Source: Prevotella sp. P3-122
Lineage (GTDB): Bacteria > Bacteroidota > Bacteroidia > Bacteroidales > Bacteroidaceae
NCBI RefSeq assembly: GCF_002251365.1
Contig: NZ_NPJH01000044.1
Coordinates: forward strand, 1 to 64,000
Length of the DNA: 64,000 nucleotides
Direction: 5' to 3'
Part shown: positions 49,600 through 59,900 of the stretch, one piece after another
How positions within the stretch are numbered: position 1 is the first letter of the stretch
Layout of the letters: the number at the start of each line of letters is the position of its first letter
Position numbers and translations under genes: made by a program
Notes under the pieces: model-generated
What the model saw: the letters and a program-made list of their open reading frames with translations, nothing else
Databases searched by the model: none
What the model was told of the DNA's origin: nothing

Positions 49600-51120
49600 T
49601 TACAACTTCAGTACTTTCTTCTCGTATGGCTTGAGGGCAGGAACGCTCACGCTCACCTCCTTGTTCTTTACATTCTTTATCGTGATGGTTTGTGGCTCAC
49701 TCTCCGTAAGTCCGAAGTTCTCCACCTCCACCCACTGCAGCCCGTCCTTCTCGTAGGCAGCAGATGGCGAGAGGATGGCAGGATTATAGTTGACGTATTG
49801 CAGGCGGGCATAGCCCCACAGCAACTTGCCAGTCTTTGAGCGGCCAATGAGCTTTGGCGCCCATTCGTTGGCATCGATGCCACTACCCTTGCCGCTGAAA
49901 GTCACGATGAGGTCGCCGCCCTCCTGACGCGCCTTGATGGCCTTGGCGCCACGGCCGTAGTTCACCTCCTTGTAGCTGCCCAGTATAAGACTCTTCACGT
50001 CAACCTCCTTGGCAGGGTCGAAATCCTTCTCACCCCTGATGCGCAGTTCTATCTTCTTCGTCTTGGCCGTAATGGGCCCGGTGTTCAGCACCTCAAGCAG
50101 TAAGCCCTTGTTCATCGTGATGCAGATGTTCTTGCTGCTGTGCGTGTCGTTGGGCCGGTCCTCGTTCTTCAAGGTGTCTATCACGGCGAAGTTCATTTGG
50201 ACGACACGCCCCTGCCCGTCCTGAAAGACCTTGGCACGCTCATATTTGAACCAAGGTTCGGCAACACCATCCTCATGACGTGAGAAGGCATAAGTGTAGG
50301 CCTCGCCTGGCTCTACAATCCAGTGGATGCCATCCAGCGAACGCTCGTACCAGGCTACGCGCCCCAGCCAGTCGTTGACTATTAGGTGGTACTGCAGTGA
50401 GTCGCGCCACACGACGGGGTCTTCAAAACGTCCCTCCACCTTGGGATAGACCCGCTCAGAGGTAATCTGCCGCCAGGGCTTAAGGCCGTCACGGCTTATC
50501 CACACACCGCCGCCACGGCACACCATCAGTCGGCTGCCGTCCTGACGGCGACAGAAGGTCAGGTTGCTTAGTCCCTCGATGATTCTGTGTCCACGCTGGT
50601 CAAACTCGAACTTGCCGAACATCCAAGGTCCTTCGGGCCTGTCGGCGATGTAGTAGCCGTCGATGGTATAGACTACAATGCGCCCGTCGTCCAGCACGTA
50701 TGCCTCAGGGTTATGTCCCTTGCCGATGCTGTTCTGCACCTTGTATGGGCCGCCCAGCTGCTGACTCGTGGCGTGAAACACCGTGCTGTTCGGCCAGAAC
50801 ATGTGGCCCTTGCGGCTGTTCTCCGGCCATCCGCATACGTACATGTGGTACAGCCCGTCCTTACCCTTCAGGATGTTGCCACCCCAGAAGCTGACGTCAT
50901 CCTGCTCGATGCCGTTGTCCACATAGCGCTGGCGTACCGCCTCGGCTCCCCAGTTGGCTCGTGCCGTGCGGCTCGGAGCCATAGCCTCGAAGCGGTCCAT
51001 GTATCGTCCACCCATCACCAGCTTCTCCCATTCAGCAGGACGTTGGCGTTCCTCCACCTGAGCCTTGGCAATGCCAGATGTCATTATGCCAAATACAAGT
51101 AACAAAGCAAATCTTTTCAT
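49600..51120 (-). CDS. Secreted GH43-like five-bladed beta-propeller protein
   Basis: From the ATG at 51120 (signal peptide KRFALLLVFGIMTSGIAKAQ) the product is 506 residues. Propeller-type repeats are seen: WGGNILKGKDGLYHMYVCGW, HNPEAYVLDDGRIVVYTIDG, FCRRQDGSRLMVCRGGG and GRFEDPVVWRDSLQYHLIVN, with acidic residues in positions like those of GH43/GH117-type active sites (Asp in FEDPVVW). The C-terminal 150 residues form a beta-sandwich-like domain. I cannot assign a precise CAZy family or substrate. It lies between the GH105 fusion (53 bp upstream) and the HTCS gene, so a role in the same glycan pathway is likely. An ATG at 51132 is an alternative start. Confidence 0.75.
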   Translation of the reverse strand: MKRFALLLVFGIMTSGIAKAQVEERQRPAEWEKLVMGGRYMDRFEAMAPSRTARANWGAEAVRQRYVDNGIEQDDVSFWGGNILKGKDGLYHMYVCGWPENSRKGHMFWPNSTVFHATSQQLGGPYKVQNSIGKGHNPEAYVLDDGRIVVYTIDGYYIADRPEGPWMFGKFEFDQRGHRIIEGLSNLTFCRRQDGSRLMVCRGGGVWISRDGLKPWRQITSERVYPKVEGRFEDPVVWRDSLQYHLIVNDWLGRVAWYERSLDGIHWIVEPGEAYTYAFSRHEDGVAEPWFKYERAKVFQDGQGRVVQMNFAVIDTLKNEDRPNDTHSSKNICITMNKGLLLEVLNTGPITAKTKKIELRIRGEKDFDPAKEVDVKSLILGSYKEVNYGRGAKAIKARQEGGDLIVTFSGKGSGIDANEWAPKLIGRSKTGKLLWGYARLQYVNYNPAILSPSAAYEKDGLQWVEVENFGLTESEPQTITIKNVKNKEVSVSVPALKPYEKKVLKL

Positions 51121-51173
51121 ATTTCTTGCCACATTCTAATGTGTTTCTAATATTATTATGCAAAAATAAGCAT

Positions 51174-54100
51174 TTATTTCTTTTTCATAAACACTTTTCT
51201 TCCTTTTTTTATTATGATTTGACTACTTGTGACCTGATAGTTGCTTATATTTCGGCCAAGCAAATCATACACCCTAACTGATTCATCATTCAGTTTGTCA
51301 TCGGTTGCGGAAACAATGCCATTAATATCATCGACTACACAGACACGAGCCTCGGTCATGCTGTTCCATGTGCTCGTGCTAGCGCAATTGCAATAGATGC
51401 GTACGTAGCGAGCCTTGGTGACATCGAAAGTGTAGCGTTCCACCTCGTTGGTCATACCACTGCTTGTTTCGTCCATGTCGAGTTCTGTCCATGTCATGCC
51501 ATCTATGCTGCATTTGATGTCGAAGTAATTCACTCGGGTATTGCCAAGATACCATGCCAAGTCAACGGCATAGATATATTGCACGCTGCCCAGGTCGAAC
51601 TGTATCCATTGCATCTTGCCCTCCTGGCTCCAACGTGTGCTCAGCTTGCCGTCAATGACATTTACTGCCGGATTACCACTCTGTGCACCTATTGCCGTTA
51701 CACTCTTGATAGTCTTGTTGGCATAGAAGGGCACGGTATTGACAATCATGTTGTTGTAGTCATCCGTCATCGCCACGCCATCCACACTTAGCAGGCCGGT
51801 CACGGTCAACGTGTATCGTCCGTAGTCGAGAGGTTCGCTCAGATTTATAGTGACGGTACCCGTTCCGTCGTGCGTAACAGAGGCAATGTCCATCGGTGCG
51901 CCATCGAGCAGATAGTGATTCTCGTACTGCAGCTCCTTTTCGTCAGGAAGTTGGTTCAGTCGGAACTGTATCGTGCTGGCATTCGCCATCGTTGCTGTAG
52001 TGACGCGTAGCGGCAATGCACTCTGCTCGCCCACAGCGTAGCGGCTCATCTCGGCTGCAGCCAGCAGGAAGGCACCCACGCCAAAGTCTGCCGTCTGACT
52101 TTCACTGATGTATGTGCCTGGGGCCGCGTTCGAGCCGATGGGTTGTACATAACCTACCAAGCCATTGTCTTTCAAGGCAATGTTCGTGAGATACTGCCAA
52201 GCATGCTGTAACACGGCACCATACTTGCTTTCGTCGAGCAGGCCGTTGTTAATGCCCCATGCAAAGCCAAAGGTGTTGAGCGCAGTTCCGCTTGTCTCGT
52301 AGCCCGGGGCGTATGGTTCGTCGAGAAGCGAACGGCACCAGTAACCATTGCCCTGCTTGTCCATACGCTGGCAGGAAGCCAGACTCTCGGCAAGTCTACG
52401 ATAATAGTGTATGTACTCCTCACGGTGAGCATCCGTCTCGGGCAGTTCGTCCAGCACGCGAGCCAGAGCGGCAAAAATCCATCCGTCTCCTCGTGCCCAG
52501 AAGTCCTTATTGCCAGAAGCAGTCGTATGCTCAGGGTAAATATAGTGGCGGTCGCGATAGTAGAGGCCTGCTTCTTCATCCCACATAAGGTCGGTGCCCC
52601 ATCGCCAGTACTCATACATCTTGTCCAGGTATAGCTGGTTGCCCGTGATGTTGTAGAGCTTGGTCATGATGGGCAGTACCATGTAGAAACCATCCACCCA
52701 CCATAGGTAGCCGCTTTCGTCGGTGCTAATCTGGTATTCCATTACTTCTCTGGCACGTGCTATCTTTTCCTTACCACCCAACAGATTGTAAAGATCGGCA
52801 TAAATCTGGAAACAAATCTGGTTATCTCCGAAGAGTACATAGTCGGCCGACTCGCCATATCCGAATTTCCAAAGGCTCTTGTCCGTACCCGTCTGTCCCC
52901 AGTAGTTGTTGCGTTCCGCCCATGCCACCGAGTAGTCCAGATACTGCTGCTCGCCCGTCACCTTGTAGGCCTCCATGTTGCCGGTGTGGTACACGGCACG
53001 ATTCCAGAAATGGTCGCCATGTGTGGGATGCCCCTGTTGCCAATACATGTTGGCTTTGTTGAGCAGAGCTATAACATCGTCCTTCAGCGGCAGATCTTCC
53101 TTCCACGATGTCTCTACGATGGGATGGTCTATGGTTTCCTTGAAACGGTCGAGTGCATCGAACCAATCTTCATCGCAAGTATACGTGCCTTGTGGAAAGA
53201 CACTCCATCCACCACCAAAGTAATAGGTCAGTTCTGTGCCTGGCTGATAGTCCACCGTCACGCAGAGATGGTGGTCGATGACCTGCGTCCTGGTCCCTTC
53301 TGCCGGCACGTAACAGCCTTGATAGAAGCGGGCTCCTGTACTCGTCACCGAGCCTTCGCTCTTATTCTCGGCCCATCCTGCCACGCCGGGTGTCTCCGTA
53401 TAGGCTATGCCGTCAGTTTTTACACTCGACATATCGGTGTGCTGGTAGAGCGCTACGGCCAGCGTCATGGGTTTCCCCGTACCCGCCTTGACGGGGGTAT
53501 AGCACACCGTAGCCTTATTGAGCAGACTTCCTGCAGTGGTGCTGACGGTCAGCGTTTTGGTATAGCTAACGCCGTCTACCACGATGTTGTTGTAGGTCAG
53601 CGTGAACGAACTGCCCAACGCTCCATTTTCGTTTACCACACATTTGTCGTGAGGTGCATGTACCACCAGTTTGCCGCCAACGACATGGCTTACACCACCA
53701 GCGCCAAGGCGCTTGCCATTCACACTGAAGGCATCCACGCCATACTCGCTTTCGCTGTGGTAGTTCGACAGACTGTACATTGCATCCACAATATTCTCGC
53801 TCTTCTTCTTGGCCCAAATGTCCACTCCATTGCCCGTGTTGGGTTCCTTCTGTAGAAGTACCGACGAGTACATACGATAGGCGCTGCGGTCGTTCTCCCA
53901 CGCTATGTCGCTCCGACTCGATGGCGACTTGATGGCTGCATAAGTCAGCTTCTTGGGTGCCTTCCGCGTACCGTCTGTCAGTTCGTACCCCATTGTGCTA
54001 CCATGTGCTATTGAGCACTGGAAGCGTATGCCGTGTTGCCCGCACAGCTCGAATGGAATTACTTTTCCGTCTTCACTACTCAGCGTCATGGCGTTGAGTT

Positions 54101-54254
54101 TGTCTGTTCCCGGAATCTGCACCTCCACCGTCTCGTTCTGCCGGGCAAATCCCAATGCGTTTTTCAGACGAAAACTATAAACGTTGGCCAGCACCTGCTG
54201 AGCCGGTGCACAGGTCAGTACGACAAATGAAAGTAAAGAATAAATGCGTTTCAT
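51174..54254 (-). CDS. Secreted DUF4861-GH105-CBM32-type fusion with T9SS tail
   Basis: The 1026-residue product has a signal peptide (about 1-23), a DUF4861-like domain (about 25-370: YSFRLKNALGFARQNETVEV, SDIAWENDRSAYRMYSSVLL, YYFGGGWSVFPQGTYTC), a GH105 (alpha/alpha-barrel) domain (about 385-735: YWQQGHPTHGDHFWNRAVYH, YLWWVDGFYMVLPIMTKLYN, DFWARGDGWIFAALARVLDE), a linker beta domain, an F5/8-type C (CBM32-like) domain (about 850-980: VIDGKLSTRWSQEGKMQWIQ) and a T9SS sorting tail (VRVYDLLGRNISNYQV...). GH105 enzymes hydrolyse unsaturated uronyl residues left by pectin or glucuronan lyases. The combination of DUF4861 and GH105 in one chain is unusual to me. Gap to GH35 is 51 bp. Confidence 0.85.
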   Translation of the reverse strand: MKRIYSLLSFVVLTCAPAQQVLANVYSFRLKNALGFARQNETVEVQIPGTDKLNAMTLSSEDGKVIPFELCGQHGIRFQCSIAHGSTMGYELTDGTRKAPKKLTYAAIKSPSSRSDIAWENDRSAYRMYSSVLLQKEPNTGNGVDIWAKKKSENIVDAMYSLSNYHSESEYGVDAFSVNGKRLGAGGVSHVVGGKLVVHAPHDKCVVNENGALGSSFTLTYNNIVVDGVSYTKTLTVSTTAGSLLNKATVCYTPVKAGTGKPMTLAVALYQHTDMSSVKTDGIAYTETPGVAGWAENKSEGSVTSTGARFYQGCYVPAEGTRTQVIDHHLCVTVDYQPGTELTYYFGGGWSVFPQGTYTCDEDWFDALDRFKETIDHPIVETSWKEDLPLKDDVIALLNKANMYWQQGHPTHGDHFWNRAVYHTGNMEAYKVTGEQQYLDYSVAWAERNNYWGQTGTDKSLWKFGYGESADYVLFGDNQICFQIYADLYNLLGGKEKIARAREVMEYQISTDESGYLWWVDGFYMVLPIMTKLYNITGNQLYLDKMYEYWRWGTDLMWDEEAGLYYRDRHYIYPEHTTASGNKDFWARGDGWIFAALARVLDELPETDAHREEYIHYYRRLAESLASCQRMDKQGNGYWCRSLLDEPYAPGYETSGTALNTFGFAWGINNGLLDESKYGAVLQHAWQYLTNIALKDNGLVGYVQPIGSNAAPGTYISESQTADFGVGAFLLAAAEMSRYAVGEQSALPLRVTTATMANASTIQFRLNQLPDEKELQYENHYLLDGAPMDIASVTHDGTGTVTINLSEPLDYGRYTLTVTGLLSVDGVAMTDDYNNMIVNTVPFYANKTIKSVTAIGAQSGNPAVNVIDGKLSTRWSQEGKMQWIQFDLGSVQYIYAVDLAWYLGNTRVNYFDIKCSIDGMTWTELDMDETSSGMTNEVERYTFDVTKARYVRIYCNCASTSTWNSMTEARVCVVDDINGIVSATDDKLNDESVRVYDLLGRNISNYQVTSSQIIIKKGRKVFMKKK

Positions 54255-54305
54255 TATTATGTATCAAATATGTGTCAGAATGTTGGTGTGCGCGCTCTTC
54301 CCACG

Positions 54306-56672
54306 TCAATACCTGAAGGGCTCGCTCTTGACGTAGACCTTGTAATCCTTGATGCTCTCCGGTGCTCCTTCCTCCATACGAGGCAAAATCTGGAAGCCAG
54401 TGACCGTCTGGTCCTGATTCATGTCGATGATGATGTGATGAGGGAAGGGCACGCCACGGTTGGTGCTCCAGAAGGTGCTCTCCTGCAGGTCGAAGACCTT
54501 GTCGGCATTCTTGTTGCCTGTCGTCACATCCTCGTCGTCAGCATAGGCCACTGACCATGGCTCACGAGAAAGCCGTTTCCCATTGGCATCAAGCAGATAC
54601 AACTCAGATATGCAGCAGTATTCGCGATTCCAATGACTGTTGAGCGCCTCTATACAGAGGTATCTTCCGCTCACGGGTTTGTCGAATCTTACCTCCTGCC
54701 ATCCGTTTCCACTCTTCAGCGTTCCTGCATGTATGGGCTGTTCTCCAGACAGGTCGAGTGTCTGTCCCTGCAGTCGGTGAGTCTGTGGTCCTTCCAGTTT
54801 GAGCCTGTCTATGACTGGTTGCCGCAGCCCCTCTATGACAGGCTCACGTGGTCCGGTTACGTCCGTCACTATGATTTCGTTCTCCCCCTTCTTCAACCAG
54901 CATCCTGGCATGTAGAGTGTCTGTTGTGGTCCTATCTGCCAGAAACGGCCAATGGCATGTCCGTTGACATAGACTTGTCCCTTGCCAAACTTCTCCATGT
55001 TGATAAAGGTGTCGCCAACCTTGTTCAGCCTGAAGGTTGCACGGTAGTTGCCACGCACACCTTGATTTTTTTCGCTGACAGGCTCGTACTTCATCTGAGC
55101 TTGCGCCCGATAGTCATCGGGCAGACAGAATATCTGCCAGTCACGAAGCTCTATATCTACAAGTGAGTTGTCAGACAGCGTATATCTCAGTTCCACTTTT
55201 TCGGTGATGCCTTTGAAGTCCTTGATGGCGCGTCCGAAGTTGATGCGTCCCAATGCCTCCACATAGATATCAAGCACGTCACCCACGTGAAGGGTTGGCA
55301 TGTGCACGGTCGATTCCCGGCGGATGCGGTCTATTTTGCCTATATATCTGCCATTGACAAAGACCTGCGCATAGTCGTGTGCCTCGGTCACTTTCAGTAT
55401 ACTCTCGCCATCTATGGCCTGTGGTATAGTGGTGCGATAGAGTAAGCATCCCCACCCCATGTCCATATCCTCGAATGTCTTCAGCGGGCCGCTCTTCTGC
55501 GATGGTTCAGGAAGATTGCTGTACAGCGGAGCTACCTCGCTGAATTTCACTTTAGGGATGCTGATAGTAGGATATGCCTTGGGTAAGGGCGGAAGCCTTC
55601 TCCCCTGGTTGTATTTTGCCATCACGTCGCGCAGTTCATGGTATTTCGGAGTGGCCTGTCCCGCCTCGTTGATAGGTGCATCGTAGTCGTAGCTCGTCAC
55701 GTCGGGCGCGAAGCCAGGCGAGTTGGCACCCGCCCAATGACCCCAGCTCGTTCCGCCATGGGTCATGTAGAGCGAGAAGCTGATGTCTCGTTCCAGCATC
55801 TGGCGTATGCCCTCAACCATGGCATGTGAGCCTCGAGTCTCATGGCGTCCGCCCCACTTGTCAAACCATCCGCTCCAGAACTCCGAGCACATCAGTGGCC
55901 CATCGGGACGCAACTGGCGAAGTGCGCGAAACTCATTGTCGATGTTGGCACCAGTGCCAAAGTTCATAGTCCACAGGAGGTCGTCCAGTCCGTTGCGGGT
56001 GAAATTGGAACTCCAGTCGCACTGGAAGAGCTTCACCTTGTCGAAGCCGCTCTCACGGATGATGTCCCTCACCTGGCTGACGTAAGCTTTGTCTTCGCCG
56101 TAGCTGCCGTATTCGTTCTCGACCTGCACCATGATGATAGGTCCTCCCTTGTCTATGGTAAGGTCGCCAACCTGTTCGGCTACCTTCTGCTCAAACTTTG
56201 TCAGTCGTTCGATGAAAAACGGATCCTGCTCGCGCAACCGTATGTCCTTCTTCTTGAGCAGCCACCATGGTAGTCCGCCCATTTCCCATTCGGCACAGAT
56301 ATAGGGGCCTGGGCGCAGTATGACCTTCATACCATTCTTTTGTGCCAACTTGATGAAGGCACGCAGGTCGTTGTTGCCAGTGAAGTCGAATTCGTCCATG
56401 CGTTGCTCGTGGATATTCCAGAACACGATGACACAAAGCGTATTCATGCCTAACGCCTTGCACATCTTGATGCGCTGTTCCCAATACGGACGCGGTATGC
56501 GAGGATAGTGCACCTCGGCAGCCTTCACCACAAAGGGTTTGCCGTTCAGTAGGAACGCCTTGTTCCCGAACTCAAAACTACCCGACTTATTGTCTGGTAC
56601 AGCCGTAGCGCAGAACAATTGCGACGAGATGGTCAGAAGTGCTGCAAGCAGCAAAATAGAACGTTTTATCAT
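54306..56672 (-). CDS. Glycoside hydrolase family 35 beta-galactosidase with C-terminal binding domain
   Basis: The 788-residue product starts with a signal peptide (IKRSILLLAALLTISSQLFC) and has a GH35 TIM barrel: AAEVHYPRIPRPYWEQRIKM, RPGPYICAEWEMGGLPWWLL, the acid/base Glu187 in VQVENEYGSYGE and the nucleophile Glu264 in MCSEFWSGWFDKWG. Galactose-binding-like beta-sandwich domains follow (about 375-610: NKVGDTFINMEKFGKGQVYV, PGCWLKKGENEIIVTDV). An F5/8-type C domain ends the protein (about 650-788: QDQTVTGFQILPRMEEG). It releases terminal beta-galactose from glycans. It is first of the four-gene minus-strand set. The signal peptide has a Cys but not a clear lipobox. Confidence 0.93.
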   Translation of the reverse strand: MIKRSILLLAALLTISSQLFCATAVPDNKSGSFEFGNKAFLLNGKPFVVKAAEVHYPRIPRPYWEQRIKMCKALGMNTLCVIVFWNIHEQRMDEFDFTGNNDLRAFIKLAQKNGMKVILRPGPYICAEWEMGGLPWWLLKKKDIRLREQDPFFIERLTKFEQKVAEQVGDLTIDKGGPIIMVQVENEYGSYGEDKAYVSQVRDIIRESGFDKVKLFQCDWSSNFTRNGLDDLLWTMNFGTGANIDNEFRALRQLRPDGPLMCSEFWSGWFDKWGGRHETRGSHAMVEGIRQMLERDISFSLYMTHGGTSWGHWAGANSPGFAPDVTSYDYDAPINEAGQATPKYHELRDVMAKYNQGRRLPPLPKAYPTISIPKVKFSEVAPLYSNLPEPSQKSGPLKTFEDMDMGWGCLLYRTTIPQAIDGESILKVTEAHDYAQVFVNGRYIGKIDRIRRESTVHMPTLHVGDVLDIYVEALGRINFGRAIKDFKGITEKVELRYTLSDNSLVDIELRDWQIFCLPDDYRAQAQMKYEPVSEKNQGVRGNYRATFRLNKVGDTFINMEKFGKGQVYVNGHAIGRFWQIGPQQTLYMPGCWLKKGENEIIVTDVTGPREPVIEGLRQPVIDRLKLEGPQTHRLQGQTLDLSGEQPIHAGTLKSGNGWQEVRFDKPVSGRYLCIEALNSHWNREYCCISELYLLDANGKRLSREPWSVAYADDEDVTTGNKNADKVFDLQESTFWSTNRGVPFPHHIIIDMNQDQTVTGFQILPRMEEGAPESIKDYKVYVKSEPFRY

Positions 56673-56699
56673 TGTTGTAATACTGTCTTATCTACTTTA

Positions 56700-56915
56700 G
56701 CAAGTAGTAAAGAGGAGATAAAGAGGAGATAAAGGGAGATAAATGACGTATGCTTTACTATTGTCTTCGTCGATTCTTTAGCTGCACTCGGCATAGCTCA
56801 AACGAGTTTGGCTCTGCTCTCGTTTGCAAAAGAATTGTCTTTAAACTCCCTAAATCTCCTTATAAATTCTTCTAACTCCCTATAAAATAACTTCTCATAT
56901 CTCCTTTTTACTACT
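56700..56915. repeat. Intergenic GGAGATAAA / CTCCTTATAA low-complexity repeats
   Basis: The 257-bp gap upstream of the GH35 gene holds AAAGAGGAGAT units (about 56707-56740) and, further on, CTCCTTATAAA / CTCCCTATAAA units (about 56845-56905). These resemble the phage GGAGATAGA arrays but on both strands. No gene and no full promoter seen. Confidence 0.7.
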
Positions 56916-56929
56916 TTTGAAAATTTGAG

Positions 56930-59900
56930 TTACTTTACAAGAACCTTTCGTCCGTTGACGATATTGATGCCCTTTCTGAGTTTGCTCAGCTTGCGGCCAT
57001 TAAGGTCATAGATGCTTGTTTTGCCGCTGACAAGTGCCTCAATAGGTTCGATGGCTGTGTGATTATCGTCGAGGTAATATGTCTGCTTGGCATCCTGTCC
57101 CGCCAGTGTAAGGTAGGCCGTATTGGCATCCAGGTTATAGATTGTACCCTCACACTGGTGGAATGCCGTCACGCCATCCACGGTTGTAAGCGTATAGTTG
57201 CTGGTGCCCAGTCGCAGGCTCGTAGCAGAAAGCACTCCCGTCAGATAGTCGGCAGAGTAGGTGTTCTGCGAAGCTGTGCCGTAATCCTCGAGCACGATGC
57301 TCTGTGGCGAGTTGCTATATATTATATAAGGTGTATTGGCTTCGATGACCGTCTCCTCACGCAGCGTCAGCATGTCGCCCTCTGTGCCAGCCACGCTGTA
57401 TGCCGTAAGGCCTTCGGGAATTTTGGCCTTGAAGGATACTATGATTGTGCTGTAGCGCTCAGTGCCGTCTGTTTTCACGTCAACCACGGCTTTCTGTGCA
57501 TCGGCAATGGACATCTTGTAGAACGAGCCTGAGGTATACACCCCATTGTCCGAATTGCTGCTGTTGGCACTCACATAGTTATTGGCCGCAACGTTCCACA
57601 GGTACCAGTTGCCCTCGGTGCTCATCGCGTTTACGATGTATTCGCCTGCCTGTGCCTTGACTGTGGTGGTACGTATCTGCTGGCTGTTGCCACCATACAC
57701 TGTACCGGGACAGAGATAGCGTACCTTGCCGTCCTTGTCCGTCTGGCTGAGGTTGTAGCAATCCTTCTTGCCGGCTACGGGAGTAAAGCAGAATGCCTGG
57801 GCATAGTTGGCATTGGCTGCTGCAAGGTATCGAATGCTGTAATTACCCTCATCCTCACGGTCGTTGATGTACGTCACAGCCTTGCCTCGTGCATTGAAGC
57901 CATCCGTCACATTGGTGATGGTAAAGCGCATCGTTGCTTCAGGCTGGTTCAGCTCAGGCATGGGCAGTATTGCTATCTGCATGATTGCTTCGTTGAGTTC
58001 GTCCAATGTGGCATCCTCCTTGTCAGCAATCTCCTTGTACGACTCAATACTACTCTTGAGCGTCTCAACGCTCTGGGCGTTGTATTGGAACGGCTTGTTG
58101 CCGATGTTCGCAGTGGGCACCTTATAGGCATTGGCCAACTGCCTCAGTCTGGCTTTGGCACTGGCAACATCCTCCTCGACAGTCAGCGTAGTAGGCTCAT
58201 TCAGCAGATTTGTGTTGAAGAAGCGTACCCTGTAGGGCCACTGTTCGTGTGTGAGGTTGTCACCCCATCCACGGCACCAGTATGTGGTGGGCGCACCCGA
58301 TACGATGAGCCACAGGTTTTTTGTTCCGGCAGGACATTCAAACTCCACTCGTATTTTGTTGTCCTTGAGCGTGGCGCGAGCCATATCGCCATATACACGT
58401 GTACCGTCGGTCTTCAGTGCCACAAAGCCAACTCGCCATCCGGCCGCCTCGGGCTTATAGCTGCGGTAGCCGCTTGTCTGTCCCATTCCCTCAAACTCGG
58501 CCACCAGCTTCTTCTGTGTGGCCGGCACGTTCAGCTTTATGGCATTGTTGCCGAAGTTCTCGGGGGCATTGCTCGGGCTAATGGTCCAGAACAGGTCATC
58601 CCCCTTGATCATATTCGCCTGGTTGCGCTTACCGATGGTGCCTGCACCTGCCGTGCGCAGGTGGTCGAAGTCGAATGTCGCCATGCGTGCGCCCATTTCC
58701 CACATCTCGTCTCCGAGCAGGCTCAACTTCTCGGCCGCCGTTCCTGTCATAGTGATGCGCATGTAGGTCTGCAGTGGATCCTCGGGGTCCTTGCACTCAT
58801 TCCACAGGCGGCCTATGAAAGTCATATCCTTCTGCTTGTCCACCAGATAGTCCTGCATGAAGTAGTTCTCATAGCGCATGCCAACGTCCAGCACATGCTT
58901 GTGCATGTTGTTGAGTGAATTGTTGAGCCACTCGTTGCTGAATTTCTGCCCAGTATAGTATTGGTAAGCCATCCACTGTGCACACATCTCCCAGAAGCAG
59001 TTGCCGCCAGGACTGTTTGTCCAGTTGTACATCCATCCGTTCCAGTCTCCCTTGTCGCAGTGTACCTGATACTGGAAGCAGTGCCCCACCTCGTGAGCAG
59101 CCGTTTGTCCGCCACGAGAGCCGAAAGCCCAGCGCGAGAGCGTCAGCATGCCAATCTGGTTGTCGATGCCACTGCCATTGGCCTCCCATTCGTCCTTGTA
59201 TTTCAACCTGATAATCATCTTGTACTTGTCTGTCTTCGACTTGCCCTCGTTCACTTTGATGAAACCCAGCTTGTCGGCATACAGTTCGAAATACTTGTCG
59301 CAGTTTGCAAGCACTTCTTCTACGTTTGAAGGTACGCTGCTGCCATAGCCTTTCTCCCAGTACACAATCCAATGCTTCGACTGCATGCTGCGCTCGTTGC
59401 ACCACGTGTTGTCCGGATTGTTCAACGCATCTCCCTTACCCACGGCACTGCCGCTTTCGTACACACTTTTGTCAACAGCCTTCGTGGCCGTGGTGAGTGC
59501 GCTAAGGGCAGAGGCCAGTGCCTCGTCGCTCAATGCCTCGTCGTTCACTTGCGAGTCGGCCGTTGTGATGGCAGTCTGCAACTTGTCCCAGTTGGTCTGT
59601 CGGTAGACCACACCCTTCCACCAGCCAAGCACCTTTTGGGCGTAAGTCAATTGCTTGTCAAGTGCCTCATAGCGGGCTGCCGATGCCGTAGCCAGGGCGT
59701 TTGTCTCCTTAAGGGCTTTTGTAGCCTGCTGTATGGCCTCGTCGGATGCTTGTTTGTCGGCCAGCACATTCTTGGCCTCGGCCAGTACACTCGTGAGCTG
59801 AGCGCGCACCGAACTTTGCATTCTGCCCATCAGCAGTTCGTCAGCCACATTGCATTCTGCCTCTAAGTAACTGCGCAGGGCATTGGCATCAACACTGCCT

